Of a stretch of DNA of 64,000 bases, positions 1 through 10,100 are shown in pieces (within the stretch, counting starts at the first letter, position 1; each line of letters starts with the position of its first letter). Source of the stretch: Bacteroidota bacterium. GTDB lineage: Bacteria; Bacteroidota; Bacteroidia; UKL13-3. The position numbers and the translations under genes are program-made. The stretch lies in assembly GCA_013298895.1 (NCBI GenBank), contig JAAFJM010000001.1, positions 124,001 through 188,000 of the forward strand. The letters run 5' to 3'. Below the pieces are notes generated by a model, which was not told the DNA's origin, did not search any database, and saw only the letters and a program-made list of their open reading frames with translations.

Positions 1-1
1 T

Positions 2-39
2 AATCAATTCAAAATTCAAAATCAAACATTCAAAATTTC
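2..39. repeat. Heptanucleotide-period array inside GT2 coding sequence
   Basis: Five successive 7-nt units starting at base 5 (CAATTCA, AAATTCA, AAATCAA, ACATTCA, AAATTTC) share an A/T plus TCA pattern. The array is in frame within the glycosyltransferase gene and is translated. It has the same period as the arrays near 19.1, 20.1, 26.0, 38.7 and 40.3 kb. It is short and AT-rich, so chance contributes to the match. Confidence 0.45.
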
Positions 40-847
40 AATAATAAACTTAGCTGATTTTGAAAAAATAAAGAATAAAAAACAAGCCATAACTAAAGGA
101 ATTGAACAAGCAAAATTCGACTATATTATTTTAACCGATGCTGATTGTACACGAGGTAATAATTGGTTGAAAACCATCAATCAATTCATTAATATTTCTT
201 CGGCAAAAATGGTATATGCTCCTGTTGAGTTTGCTGCAAAAAATATATTTGAAAAACTGCAAGCATTAGAGTTTGCAGGTTTGGTAGGAGTGGGGGCTGC
301 CGCTATGGAATTGAAATATCCAAACATGTGTAGCGCAGCCAATTTAATATTTGAAAAAAAGGTATTTTTTGAAGTAAATGGTTATGCAGATAATATGCAT
401 GTTATAAGTGGTGATGATGAATTTTTAATGCACAAAATATTTAAAATATATCCTAATCAAGTTCAATTTTTACACCAAAAAGAAGCCATTGTTTTAACGG
501 GAGCAAATGGTACTTTAAGTCAGCTTACAGAGCAGCGTAAACGCTGGGTAAGTAAAAGCACTAAGTACGAAAATAGGTATATTACTTTTATTCTTATCAT
601 GGCTTACTTTTACAATATGAGCATGGTTGTAAATCTTTTTATTGATTGGCATTTGGCTTTGAATCAAATATTATTTAAAACGCTAATAGAAGGCGTTTTT
701 TTAGTAACTATTTTAAAACTTTTTGGTAAAACTAAACTTATTTTATTATTACCACTTGCCGAAATATTTCATGTGTTATATGTAATAATTATTGGCATTT
801 GGGCTAATTTTGGAACTTATAATTGGAAGGGTAGAACCCATAAATAA
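2..847 (+). CDS. Glycosyltransferase family 2 with C-terminal membrane segments (5' end outside window)
   Basis: The reading frame is open from base 2 with no start codon before the window edge, so this is the C-terminal part of a longer gene (281 codons plus stop visible). It shows the GT2 hallmarks: an acceptor-side TDADC motif whose D-x-D lies at 137-145, and a QRKRW motif near 532-549 as in processive GT2 enzymes. At least two, probably three, hydrophobic segments follow. This suggests a membrane-bound transferase using a nucleotide-sugar donor to build a cell-envelope polysaccharide or glycolipid; substrate unknown. The first 40 bases form a 7-nt-period array that is translated as a short F-K-I-Q-N-Q-T repeat. 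The small gene at 854 follows after 6 nt and is probably co-transcribed. Confidence 0.85.
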   Translation, partial: NQFKIQNQTFKISIINLADFEKIKNKKQAITKGIEQAKFDYIILTDADCTRGNNWLKTINQFINISSAKMVYAPVEFAAKNIFEKLQALEFAGLVGVGAAAMELKYPNMCSAANLIFEKKVFFEVNGYADNMHVISGDDEFLMHKIFKIYPNQVQFLHQKEAIVLTGANGTLSQLTEQRKRWVSKSTKYENRYITFILIMAYFYNMSMVVNLFIDWHLALNQILFKTLIEGVFLVTILKLFGKTKLILLLPLAEIFHVLYVIIIGIWANFGTYNWKGRTHK

Positions 848-853
848 TTTTTT

Positions 854-1129
854 ATGCAATACGAATTGAGCGAAATAGATTTTGATATTTTAAACGTTTT
901 ATATTTTGTAGAACCATTTAGCAAAATACTTGAAGAAGTAGATGCACCACCTAAAATAGTAGCCGATTGTTTAAAGCATTTAATTGCCAAAAAAATGGTA
1001 GTAGCCATGCGTTTTGATGAACAAAAACAAGACTATGTAAAAAGCTTTATTTTTGATAGTGACGATATGCACGCTTACAGTTATTTAGCTACCAAAGATG
1101 GTCTTTTGGCGCATAATGGAAGGTTGTAG
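854..1129 (+). CDS. Small conserved-looking hypothetical protein, possible winged-helix fold
   Basis: A 91-residue soluble, acidic protein with no signal peptide or membrane segment. It begins 6 nt after the glycosyltransferase stop, so the two are likely co-transcribed. The helical first half (I-D-F-D-I-L-N-V-L, then D-A-P-P-K-I-V-A-D-C-L-K-H-L-I) followed by a strand-like K-K-M-V-V-A-M-R-F resembles the helix-turn-helix plus wing of small DNA-binding or MarR-like folds. That is only a pattern impression. I do not recognise the family. The stop lies 3 nt from the convergent tilS stop. Confidence 0.6.
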   Translation: MQYELSEIDFDILNVLYFVEPFSKILEEVDAPPKIVADCLKHLIAKKMVVAMRFDEQKQDYVKSFIFDSDDMHAYSYLATKDGLLAHNGRL

Positions 1130-1132
1130 AAT

Positions 1133-2461
1133 TTAACTTAAACATATTTTTAAAATACTTTTTGTATCCTCATTTATTCTAAAATCGTTGCTAATTTGGT
1201 AAGGAATTACTGCTGCAATTTGATTGATAGTTTTGCTTGTTAAAACCAAACATTTTTCTTTTTCAAATTGGTTAATTTTTTTATCAATTAAATAATCGCT
1301 TACCAGTTTAGTGCCTTGCATACCAAGTGGCTTAAATCGGTCGCCTTGCTGCCACGTGTGTAATATAAACTCGTTTCCAGTTTTATCTTTATCTAAATAC
1401 AAACAATTTTTTGCAAATACTTTGGGGTATTCGCTCAAAGTTTCAAAATGAATAGTGCCTAAATTGGTTTGAACCTCAACAGTCGTCTTACCAATTTCAA
1501 TGGTTTGATTGATAATTTCAACTTCTCTTTCTTTAATTACAAGGTGTTTTCTATCCACCAATAATTGGTGTGTTTTTGAATCGAAAATGGCACCAGTTGA
1601 AATATTGGGGTTTTCACATAATTGAATCACATCATTTTCTGTAAAACCCAATTCATTTAACACATAAAATAAAAAGGTTTTTGAAGCATAGTGTTGTTTA
1701 ATTTTTAGGTCAATATAAAGCAGGCCTTTTTGGTTTTTTATATAAATTTTTTTTAGGTCGTTCAGTTTTTCTTGCAGCAATTGCTCATCAATTTTAATTC
1801 TATTGCTTAACTCATAAAAGTTACCAATTACTTTTTCATTTAAAGATGCCAGTTTAGGCATAACCTCGAGCCTAATTTTATTACGCCAATAGTCCGTTTT
1901 TTTATTACTGCTATCTTCCCTGAATGGAATTTTTTGTGCATTTGCATAATTTTCAATTTGGTTTCTATTGGCAAAAAGTAAGGGCCTGATTATATTATTT
2001 TTTTTAGGTAAAATGCCATGTAATCCGCTAATACCGGTTCCTCTTGTTATGTTAATAAGCATGGTTTCTGCTACATCGTTTTGGTGGTGTGCAGTAGCAA
2101 TTAGTTGAAAATTGTTTTCCTTACAAAGTTGATCAAACCAATTATACCTGAGTTCGCGAGCTGCCATTTGGGTTGAAAGTTTATTTTCAATAGCATATTT
2201 TGTTGTGACAAATTTATTGGTGTAAAATGTGATATTATTTTCAGTACAAATTTGTTTTACAAGGGCTTCATCACCATCACTTTCAATTCCTCTCAGTCCA
2301 AAATTACAATGAGCAACAGCAAATTGATAGTCGCTTTTAATAAATAAATGCAGCATAACCATAGAATCTACTCCACCACTAATGGTGAGTAAAACCGTTT
2401 TATTTTCAGTTATTAACTTTTCATTTTTGATGAAATTTTGAAATGCTTCAATCATTTGCAT
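1133..2461 (-). CDS. tilS: tRNA(Ile)-lysidine synthase
   Basis: Attaches lysine to C34 of the CAU anticodon of tRNA-Ile2, using ATP, so that AUA codons are read as isoleucine. The PP-loop ATP-pyrophosphatase motif SGGVDSM lies at residues 28-34. A second conserved stretch, R-E-L-R-Y-N-W-F followed by A-T-A-H-H-Q-N-D-V-A-E-T (about 105-130), is typical of TilS. The C-terminal third, containing W-Q-Q-G-D-R-F-K-P-L-G-M, matches the TilS C-terminal domain. The length of 442 is normal. It is transcribed away from the OstA-like gene, with 97 nt between the two starts. It is a housekeeping enzyme and the identification is secure. Confidence 0.95.
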   Translation of the reverse strand: MQMIEAFQNFIKNEKLITENKTVLLTISGGVDSMVMLHLFIKSDYQFAVAHCNFGLRGIESDGDEALVKQICTENNITFYTNKFVTTKYAIENKLSTQMAARELRYNWFDQLCKENNFQLIATAHHQNDVAETMLINITRGTGISGLHGILPKKNNIIRPLLFANRNQIENYANAQKIPFREDSSNKKTDYWRNKIRLEVMPKLASLNEKVIGNFYELSNRIKIDEQLLQEKLNDLKKIYIKNQKGLLYIDLKIKQHYASKTFLFYVLNELGFTENDVIQLCENPNISTGAIFDSKTHQLLVDRKHLVIKEREVEIINQTIEIGKTTVEVQTNLGTIHFETLSEYPKVFAKNCLYLDKDKTGNEFILHTWQQGDRFKPLGMQGTKLVSDYLIDKKINQFEKEKCLVLTSKTINQIAAVIPYQISNDFRINEDTKSILKICLS

Positions 2462-2546
2462 TTTAACTTGGTATAATTTATGGTGTAATTTTACAACTAT
2501 TTAAGCATAATATTATATTTAAGCTATGCTGTAATTAAAAATTTAA

Positions 2547-2554
2547 TAGTTTTG
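2547..2554 (+). promoter_or_regulatory. -7 promoter box (TAGTTTTG) almost touching the OstA-like start
   Basis: Matches the Bacteroidota -7 consensus TAnnTTTG and lies 4 nt before the ATG at 2559. Transcription would therefore begin at or within a few bases of the start codon, giving a leaderless or nearly leaderless mRNA. No clear TTTG -33 element was seen at the expected distance. Confidence 0.4.
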
Positions 2555-2558
2555 AACC

Positions 2559-4073
2559 ATGCAATATTTTGCCACTAAATTTAAAATTTTCATTGTATTG
2601 TTTGCAATGAGTCAATTATTACAAGCCCAAACCAAAAGTAAAGTAGAAATTGTTGGGGCCGATTTGTTTGAAGGACAAGTAACCCCAATTGGTAATTCTA
2701 AAAAACTTTCAGGTAATGTAGTTTTAAAACAAGAAAATACCTTAATGTATTGCGATTCAGCCATTTTATATGATGATTCAAACATGGTAAAGGCCTACAG
2801 TAATGTGCGTATTAACCATAATGATAGCATAAGAATGGATGGGAATTATTTAAAATACGATGGGAATTCCAAACATGCATTTATGGAAGGCAATGTGAAA
2901 ATGTATGATAAATCAATGACTTTAACCACCAGTCAGTTAGATTTTGATATGGTAAATAATGTTGGCTATTACTTAAATAAAGGTTTGATTATTTCAGATA
3001 AAAATAATTTAACCAGTCAGCAAGGTTATTACCAAAGCAGAACAAAAAATTTCTTTTTCAAGAAAAATGTGGTTTTAACTAATCCAGACTATAACATGAA
3101 GAGCGATACTTTAATGTATAATACAGTTACCAAGGTTTCCTATTTTTATGGGCCAACTGTAATTAAAAGTGCCAAAGATAAAATTGTTTGCGAAAATGGT
3201 TGGTACGATACCAAAAAGGAAGTCAGTCAGTTTAGTAAAAACGCTATTTTGTATACCGAAAATAAAATTTTAAAAGCCGATAGTTTATTTTATGATAGAA
3301 AGAATAATATTGGTCGGGCATACCGTAAATTAGAATTGTTTGATTCTATTCAAAAAATTACACTTTATGGCAACTTAGGTGTAATGAATGGCAAAATTAA
3401 ACAAACTTATGTAACTCAAAATCCATATGGCTTAATGATTATGGATAAAAAGGATAGCATGTTTTTATATGCCGATACTTTATTCTTGTTCCAAGCCGAC
3501 AAAAAATTAAAGCAAAAAGAAATCATAAAGGCTTATCGGAAAGTTAAAATATTTAAGTCAGACATTCTTGGAGTTTGCGATAGTTTGGTTTATGCAAAAT
3601 CAGATTCCATTTTATCCATGTTTTCATCACCAATTATTTGGAATGGCTTGAACCAGATTACAGCCGATACCATACACTTTTACATTAATAACAGCAGGTT
3701 AGATTCATTTCATTTAAGAAATAATTCTTTTTTAATATCAAATGAAAAAGGCCCACACTATAATCAAGTAAAAGGTAAAAACATGAAAGGAATTTTAGAC
3801 AGTAATAATATAAAATACCTAAGAGTATATGGTAATGGGCAAAGTATTTATTATGCTAAAGAGGATAGCGTAAATTATATTGGAATAAACAAGATTGATT
3901 GTAGTGAAATGGAGTTCTATTTTGCCAATAAAAAAATTAGTAAAGGTGTTTTCATTAACAGTCCAGAGGGTTTCATGTATCCTTTAGATGAATTAAAACC
4001 CGAAGAGTTGAGATTGAGAGGGTTTATTTGGCGTGAAAAAGACAAACCACAAAGGCTTTATTATCAGCATTAA
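2559..4073 (+). CDS. OstA/LptA-like exported protein
   Basis: A 504-residue exported protein with a signal peptide at about 1-23 ending L-L-Q-A-Q. The body is built of short beta-rich repeats (Y-C-D-S-A-I-L-Y, K-A-Y-S-N-V-R-I, S-D-T-L-M-Y-N and Y-A-D-T-L-F-L-F types) characteristic of the OstA/LptA superfamily beta-jellyroll, in which stacked strands form a groove that carries LPS across the periplasm. The family includes LptA and the N-terminus of LptD; Bacteroidota carry long single-domain OstA-like proteins such as this. No outer-membrane barrel is evident, so a periplasmic LPS-bridge role is inferred. It is divergent from tilS. Confidence 0.75.
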   Translation: MQYFATKFKIFIVLFAMSQLLQAQTKSKVEIVGADLFEGQVTPIGNSKKLSGNVVLKQENTLMYCDSAILYDDSNMVKAYSNVRINHNDSIRMDGNYLKYDGNSKHAFMEGNVKMYDKSMTLTTSQLDFDMVNNVGYYLNKGLIISDKNNLTSQQGYYQSRTKNFFFKKNVVLTNPDYNMKSDTLMYNTVTKVSYFYGPTVIKSAKDKIVCENGWYDTKKEVSQFSKNAILYTENKILKADSLFYDRKNNIGRAYRKLELFDSIQKITLYGNLGVMNGKIKQTYVTQNPYGLMIMDKKDSMFLYADTLFLFQADKKLKQKEIIKAYRKVKIFKSDILGVCDSLVYAKSDSILSMFSSPIIWNGLNQITADTIHFYINNSRLDSFHLRNNSFLISNEKGPHYNQVKGKNMKGILDSNNIKYLRVYGNGQSIYYAKEDSVNYIGINKIDCSEMEFYFANKKISKGVFINSPEGFMYPLDELKPEELRLRGFIWREKDKPQRLYYQH

Positions 4074-4104
4074 AGATAAAAAAAATGTAATTTTAACTTG
4101 GATT

Positions 4105-4135
4105 GTTTGGTTAAAAGGATTAAATACCTATTTTA
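4105..4135 (+). promoter_or_regulatory. Putative promoter of the giant secreted-protein gene
   Basis: A -33 element TTTG (4105-4108), a 19-nt spacer and a -7 element TATTTTAG (4128-4135), one base off TAnnTTTG. The ATG at 4178 is 42 nt downstream. Spacing and sequence agree with the promoters proposed at 19.07, 27.2 and 32.3 kb. Confidence 0.5.
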
Positions 4136-4177
4136 GCTAACTGAATTATTTTAAATAAAAACAAAATAAATAAATAT

Positions 4178-7100
4178 ATGAAATCAAAATTTACTAATTT
4201 TTACGTTAAGCTAAGTTTCTACTTAACTGTATTTATTGGGCTTTCAGCTAGCAATGCTTTTGCTCAAGGATTTGCGGGCGGTAAAACTTATGTGGTAAAT
4301 GGTCAGGTTGATCAGGTAGCTCCAATTGACACTTTTGTTAATTTATCTGGTGCTGGAACTTCAGGGGCAATTACCTACTTAAACACATTTGGTATTGATG
4401 TAGCACAGCCACAAGGAACCGTTACAATACTTTTAGATCAAGGATACTCTGGATCAGAGCCTTCTTCTATTCAGGTAGGTGCTTCTACAGGTGCAGGTTA
4501 TCCTAATATGAGTGCCACTAGACCAGTTGTGTTAAAACCTAAAGCTGGTCTTAGTTTTACCATTTCAACAACAGCAGTTGTTGCTCCAAATGGAAGTTTA
4601 TTTAGAATTTTTGGAAGTACAAATTTTACTATTGATGGTAATTCAGGTAATAACCAAAGAAGTTTAACATTCAGTATGGGAAGCTCAACAACATCAACTG
4701 CAAGAGTAATTGATATTATTCCTGCTTCAGGTGCGGCTTCAAATAGGATTAGAAATGTAGCTATAAGGAATTGCAATTTGGTTGGTAACTCAACTAGTAA
4801 TTCTATAAATACTTATGCAGGTATTTATTTTGGAGGCTCAACAGGAACTCCACAAAATGCAGCGATTGGAACTAATTATAATATAAGTTATGTAAATAAC
4901 CTTATTTTAGCTGTTCAAAATGGTATTTACCATAGAGGATTTCCAACAAATTCAACAGTTTTTCCTTCTCAAGATACTGGTATAAATGTTACCAACAATA
5001 TTATTGGTAATTATACAAACCCAATAAATCCAACAAATTTTGCAGGTATTGGCGGAACAAGTTCTAATTTGTCAGGTATATATTTACAAACCGTTTCCAA
5101 TTCAACTATTTCAGGTAATGTTATCAGAAATACTTTACCAATAAGTGTGGCCAATGTAAATGGAGGTTTTGCTGCAATAAGATTAGCTACAGATGGAAAT
5201 CAGTTAGCACTAGATTCAAATATTAAAGTTGTTAAAAATACAATTTATAATGTTTTTTCAAATGTAGCAAGCCAGGGAGTTTCGGGGATAAGAATAAGTT
5301 TAGGAGCTCACACTACATCAAGAAGATTATTGGTTGCAAATAATTCAATTGCCGATATCGCATCAATAAATGGCGCTTCATCTATAACAAGTATCGGATC
5401 ATATACATCAGGAATTTTAGTTGATAATGCAACAAACTACGTTGGATTAGAGGTATACTATAATTCAGTAAATTTATACGATACTTTGGCAGCAGCAAAT
5501 TCTGTTTCTGCTTGTTTTGTTGTAGGGACATCAACAAATGGTGGAATAAGAATGATGAATAATTCATATTCAAATAAATTTTCTAATACAGGATCAAACA
5601 TATCAGGTTATCAAAACTATGCTTTGGTTGCAGCTGCAAATAATATTAATCCTTTTTCTTATTCAAATTTCAATAATTATTATTCAAATACATTTGGTTC
5701 GGGATATGCTTTTGTTGCTGGAATAGTTAGAAATGGTTTAATAAGAAATGTTTCAACACTTAAAAACTATAGATTATATTCAAATTCTGATTCAAATAGT
5801 TTTGCAGTGGTTTCTCCTTTTACAAATGATTCCATTTTAACAATTAATAATGGAGTTTCAAGTGTACTTTATAATAGAGGATATGTTTTTGCAAGTCTTT
5901 CACAATTCAATAAAGGCGTATCTGATTCAATTATAAACAGAGTTGGAGATGACATTTTGGGAAATACAAGAACGGGATTGGGTAAATTTACTTCAATAGG
6001 ATGTCATCAATGGAATGGTGATTCTTTAAACATACCTTCTGTATTAATTGCTGGTTCAACTTATCAAATAAACGGGGTTTCAAATCCACCCAAAATTAGC
6101 TCGCCTAACTCAGGCTCATTTGCTAACTTATCTGAAGCTATTACTCATTTAAATGCATATGGAATTACAGGAAATCAAAACAATGTTGTATTGCAAATTT
6201 CGCCAAATTATCAAAGAGAAACAACTTGGATTCCTGCAATTGTTGATTATCCAGGCTCAACACCTTCTTTAAAAGTTATCATTAGACCACAAGTTGGACA
6301 TACAGATACTATCTGGTCCCCAAATGAAATAAATGCTGCCAATACTTCTGTATTGAGATTTATGGGCGCCCGAAATGTTATTCTTGATGGATTATCAAGT
6401 TCAAATACCAATACTAGGAATTTAACAGTTATGTTTAATGCAAAAGCTGTTACTCCTAATGCTCGAGTTATTGGAATAGTACCAACTGATACATCTAGCC
6501 AAAATATTACCATAAAAAATATTAATATATTAGGAAATACCTCAACATCAGCTATAAACACTTTTGCGGGTATATATTATGGACATCCTTTCATTAATTC
6601 GGTGCCCCCTTCGGTAAATGATACATTAAGATCTGTTGATAATATAAATATTAATATTGAAAATAATTTAATTCAAGGTGTTAGAAATGGTATTTACGTT
6701 AGAGGTTCTGCAGCAAATCCTCAAGGTTCTGCTCCCACCTTTGCTACAACTGCTCTTGGAGTAGTAGTAAATAGTATAAAAAATATTAAAGTAATAAGCA
6801 ATGTTATTGGTGGTAATATTGCTCCTGGAGGTAGTACACCAACAACTTATATTGGAGGTGCTGCAGACCAAGCTGGAATATATATGTCTGGAGTAGAAGC
6901 AGCAGTTATCGATTCAAACATAATAAGAAACTGTTTGCCAACAACAACCTTATCTAACGGATTCAGAGGAATTGATGTGGTTGAACTTTCTGCAAGATAC
7001 CCAAATTTTGATGTAATAATTAGTAGGAATTTTATATATAATTTGGTTACTGCGACAGGTGCAAGTGCAATAGGCATAAGAACTCAATTTAGTGCTGCTA

Positions 7101-10100
7101 ATGCAATTATCAATGGTGTTAGTGTTGGAACAAGAAGTTATTTTATCATTAACAATTCTGTTTCAAATATTTTATCAAGAGGTTCTGGTGCTAATATTAG
7201 CGTAAATAATCCAACAGGTATATTATTAGATGCATCAACCGCTGTAAGCGGAACTAATGTATTATCTTTAATAAATAACACAGTTAATATGAGTGGCAAT
7301 AATTACTTAAATGCAAATAGCGGTATAACAGCGTTGTATTTAGGAGCTAATATTAGAGGTGGAATTTCTAGTTTAAATAATATTTTTGGTGTAACTGCAA
7401 ATAGAAATAATGCTGGAAATATGTATTCTGTTTGTTTATTATCTGCAACAAGTCCATTTGCTAAAAATGCAGCATTTTTACTTCCAGAATCAGATTTTAA
7501 TTCATACTTCGTTTCTGGTTCAAATCCTACACTTGCCAATAATATATTAATGGCAACACCTGCTGCCACGCCAACCACAAGAACAAATATTAATTCTTTG
7601 CGCGAGTTTACAGGTAGAAATATTGATTTAAGCTCTTTTAATTTTCCAACTAGATTTGAAAATGACACTCTTCCTGATTTGGTTACATTTACCGCAGGTA
7701 CAAGATACACAACAGGAGGTTCAGTTTCATTAGTTACTAATGATATTTATGGTAACTCTAGAGGTGCAAATATGAATATAGGTGCAGTTAAATTTGCTTT
7801 AGTCAACTCTGGTTTGCAACCAAATGCTGTTTATCAAATTAATGGTTTAGATAATTTTCCATTACAAACCAATCCAACAGTTGGTTCTTTCAGAAATCTA
7901 AGGTCTGCAGTGAACTATTTAAATGCTTTCGGAACTGGTTTGTCTTTTACTGGTTATAGTCCTGTAAGATTAGAGTTTAGTGCTGGTTATATTGGTGAAA
8001 CTGATAGTTTTGTTACTCCAATTACTGTTTTTGACTATCCTACTGCAAACCAAAGCGTTCCTGTAATAGTGAGTGTAGCTGCAGGAAGAAAGGATACTAT
8101 TAGATTCACGAATTTTAATTCTGCACCAGCGGCAAATTCAAGTTTGATTCGAATTTCAAGTGGTCGTTACTTTGGATTTGATGGTTCAAACAATGGTTCA
8201 AGTTCAAGAGATTTAACAATTGTTATGCCTTCAATTATGAATACTTCAACGTATAAGATTATTGATATTGTTGGTGGACAGAGTTCAGTTTTTTCTCAAA
8301 GCTTATCAACTTCAGATAATTTTGTGAAAAATTGTAATTTAATAGGGAATTCAACCAATTCTGCAATCAATACGTTTGCAGCAATTTATATGGGAGGTAT
8401 ATCAGCTACGCCATCAAATTCTCTTGGCTTAGGTGGAAATAATAATAATGCATTTATTAATAATTTTATTGGAGGTTGTCAATATGGTGTTTATCTAAGA
8501 GGTAATGGGGTGCGCGGACAAGGAGATTTAAACACAACAATTAATGAAAATATTATTGGTGGAATTGTTGCTCCCGGTGGAACTCAAGTTACTGATTATT
8601 TTGGAGGTATAAATAATGCTTCTGGTATATTCTGTGTAGGTCAGACTCTAGCTAGCATCTCAAGGAATAAAATTCAAAATAATATTGCAGGTTTTTCAAA
8701 TCCTCGAGGCATTGAATTAGCTACAATTGTTGGGAATACTGTTTTAGATTCTGCAAATGTCATTGATGGAAATATAATTAATAACATTGGCTCAACCGTT
8801 GGTGCTAGTTCTGCTTATGGAATTTATATAAACTTTGGTTCAGATAGAGGAAACGTTGTAAATAGTACTAAAATTCACAATAATATGATTTCAAAAATAT
8901 ATGGACAAGGTGGTACTCCATACATGTCTGGTATTTTTGGAATTGCAATTGATGCAGTAGCGACATTTAATGATCCTAATATTAGCATTAATTTTAATTC
9001 AATAAATTTAGGCTCAGCTAATACATTAGCATCAAATAGCAGAAGTGCTTGTTTGGCAGTTTCTCCTAGATTTCCTTATGATTTTTCAACTACCTCTTCT
9101 TTGGGTTATGGCTTTAAAATTTATAATAATCTATTTAGTAATAAATTAGGTGGTATTACAGGTAGTACAGGTGTTAAAGCTCGTGCAGTTTCTATTGGTA
9201 CTACCATAAGTCCTATTTCAAATTCAGATAATAACAATTATTTTTGTAATGCAACGAATGCAATTAATGGATTAATTGTAGCAAATGACAGTACCGCATC
9301 GCCTGTAAATTATAATACTTGGGATAGTTTGTATATTTATACTGGTGGTGATTTGTTCAGTTCTAATTTTACTGTTCCTTTTATTAATGACACAAATCTA
9401 TTTATTGCTCCATCAACAACTACAGTTTTGTACGCGGCTGGTAGACCAATTTCTGGTATTGTTTCAGATGTTTCTTTGAATACAAGAAATAATATTGCAC
9501 CAACCATAGGAGCTCATGAATATCCAGGTGGAAATATTATCGATAGTTTGGTACCTAGAATTTTACCTATGAATTCAGTAACTTGTTTGAATTCTATTTT
9601 TAATCAAATTAGTTTTATTATTGAAGATAGATATTATACTGGTGACGTTTTAACTTATAGAATAAATGGAGGTACTTCTATCAATTTATCTGGATTTGAT
9701 GGTGGTGTAACTGCTGGTGGTTATAGAATAAGGAATTTTAATTTCCCTGTTTCTGCTTTTGCAAGTGGCGGTGTTATTGAATATAAAATTACTGCAAATG
9801 ACATTGATGGTAATAGTGGAGTTTATCCTTATAACAAACCTTGGGATACTTTATCAACTGGATTGTCAACTTTTCCGTATACTATGAATTTTGAAGATGG
9901 ATTAAAAGGATGGAATACCAATACATTAACAAGAGGAGGATTTTGGAATGTAGGTGCATTTGGTTCTAACGCAAATCCTTCGCATGCAACTGAAAATGGA
10001 ATTAAATGTGCATTGTTTCCGTCAAGCACTTTACCGGCTGGAGCTTCTGCTCGTTTAATATCTCCTTGTTTTAATATGGCTGCCATGGGAAGTGCTGCAC

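Noticed and set aside
4498-10086. Several minus-strand open frames inside the giant gene
   Set aside because: They are antisense shadows with no conserved features; the plus frame is continuous and motif-rich.
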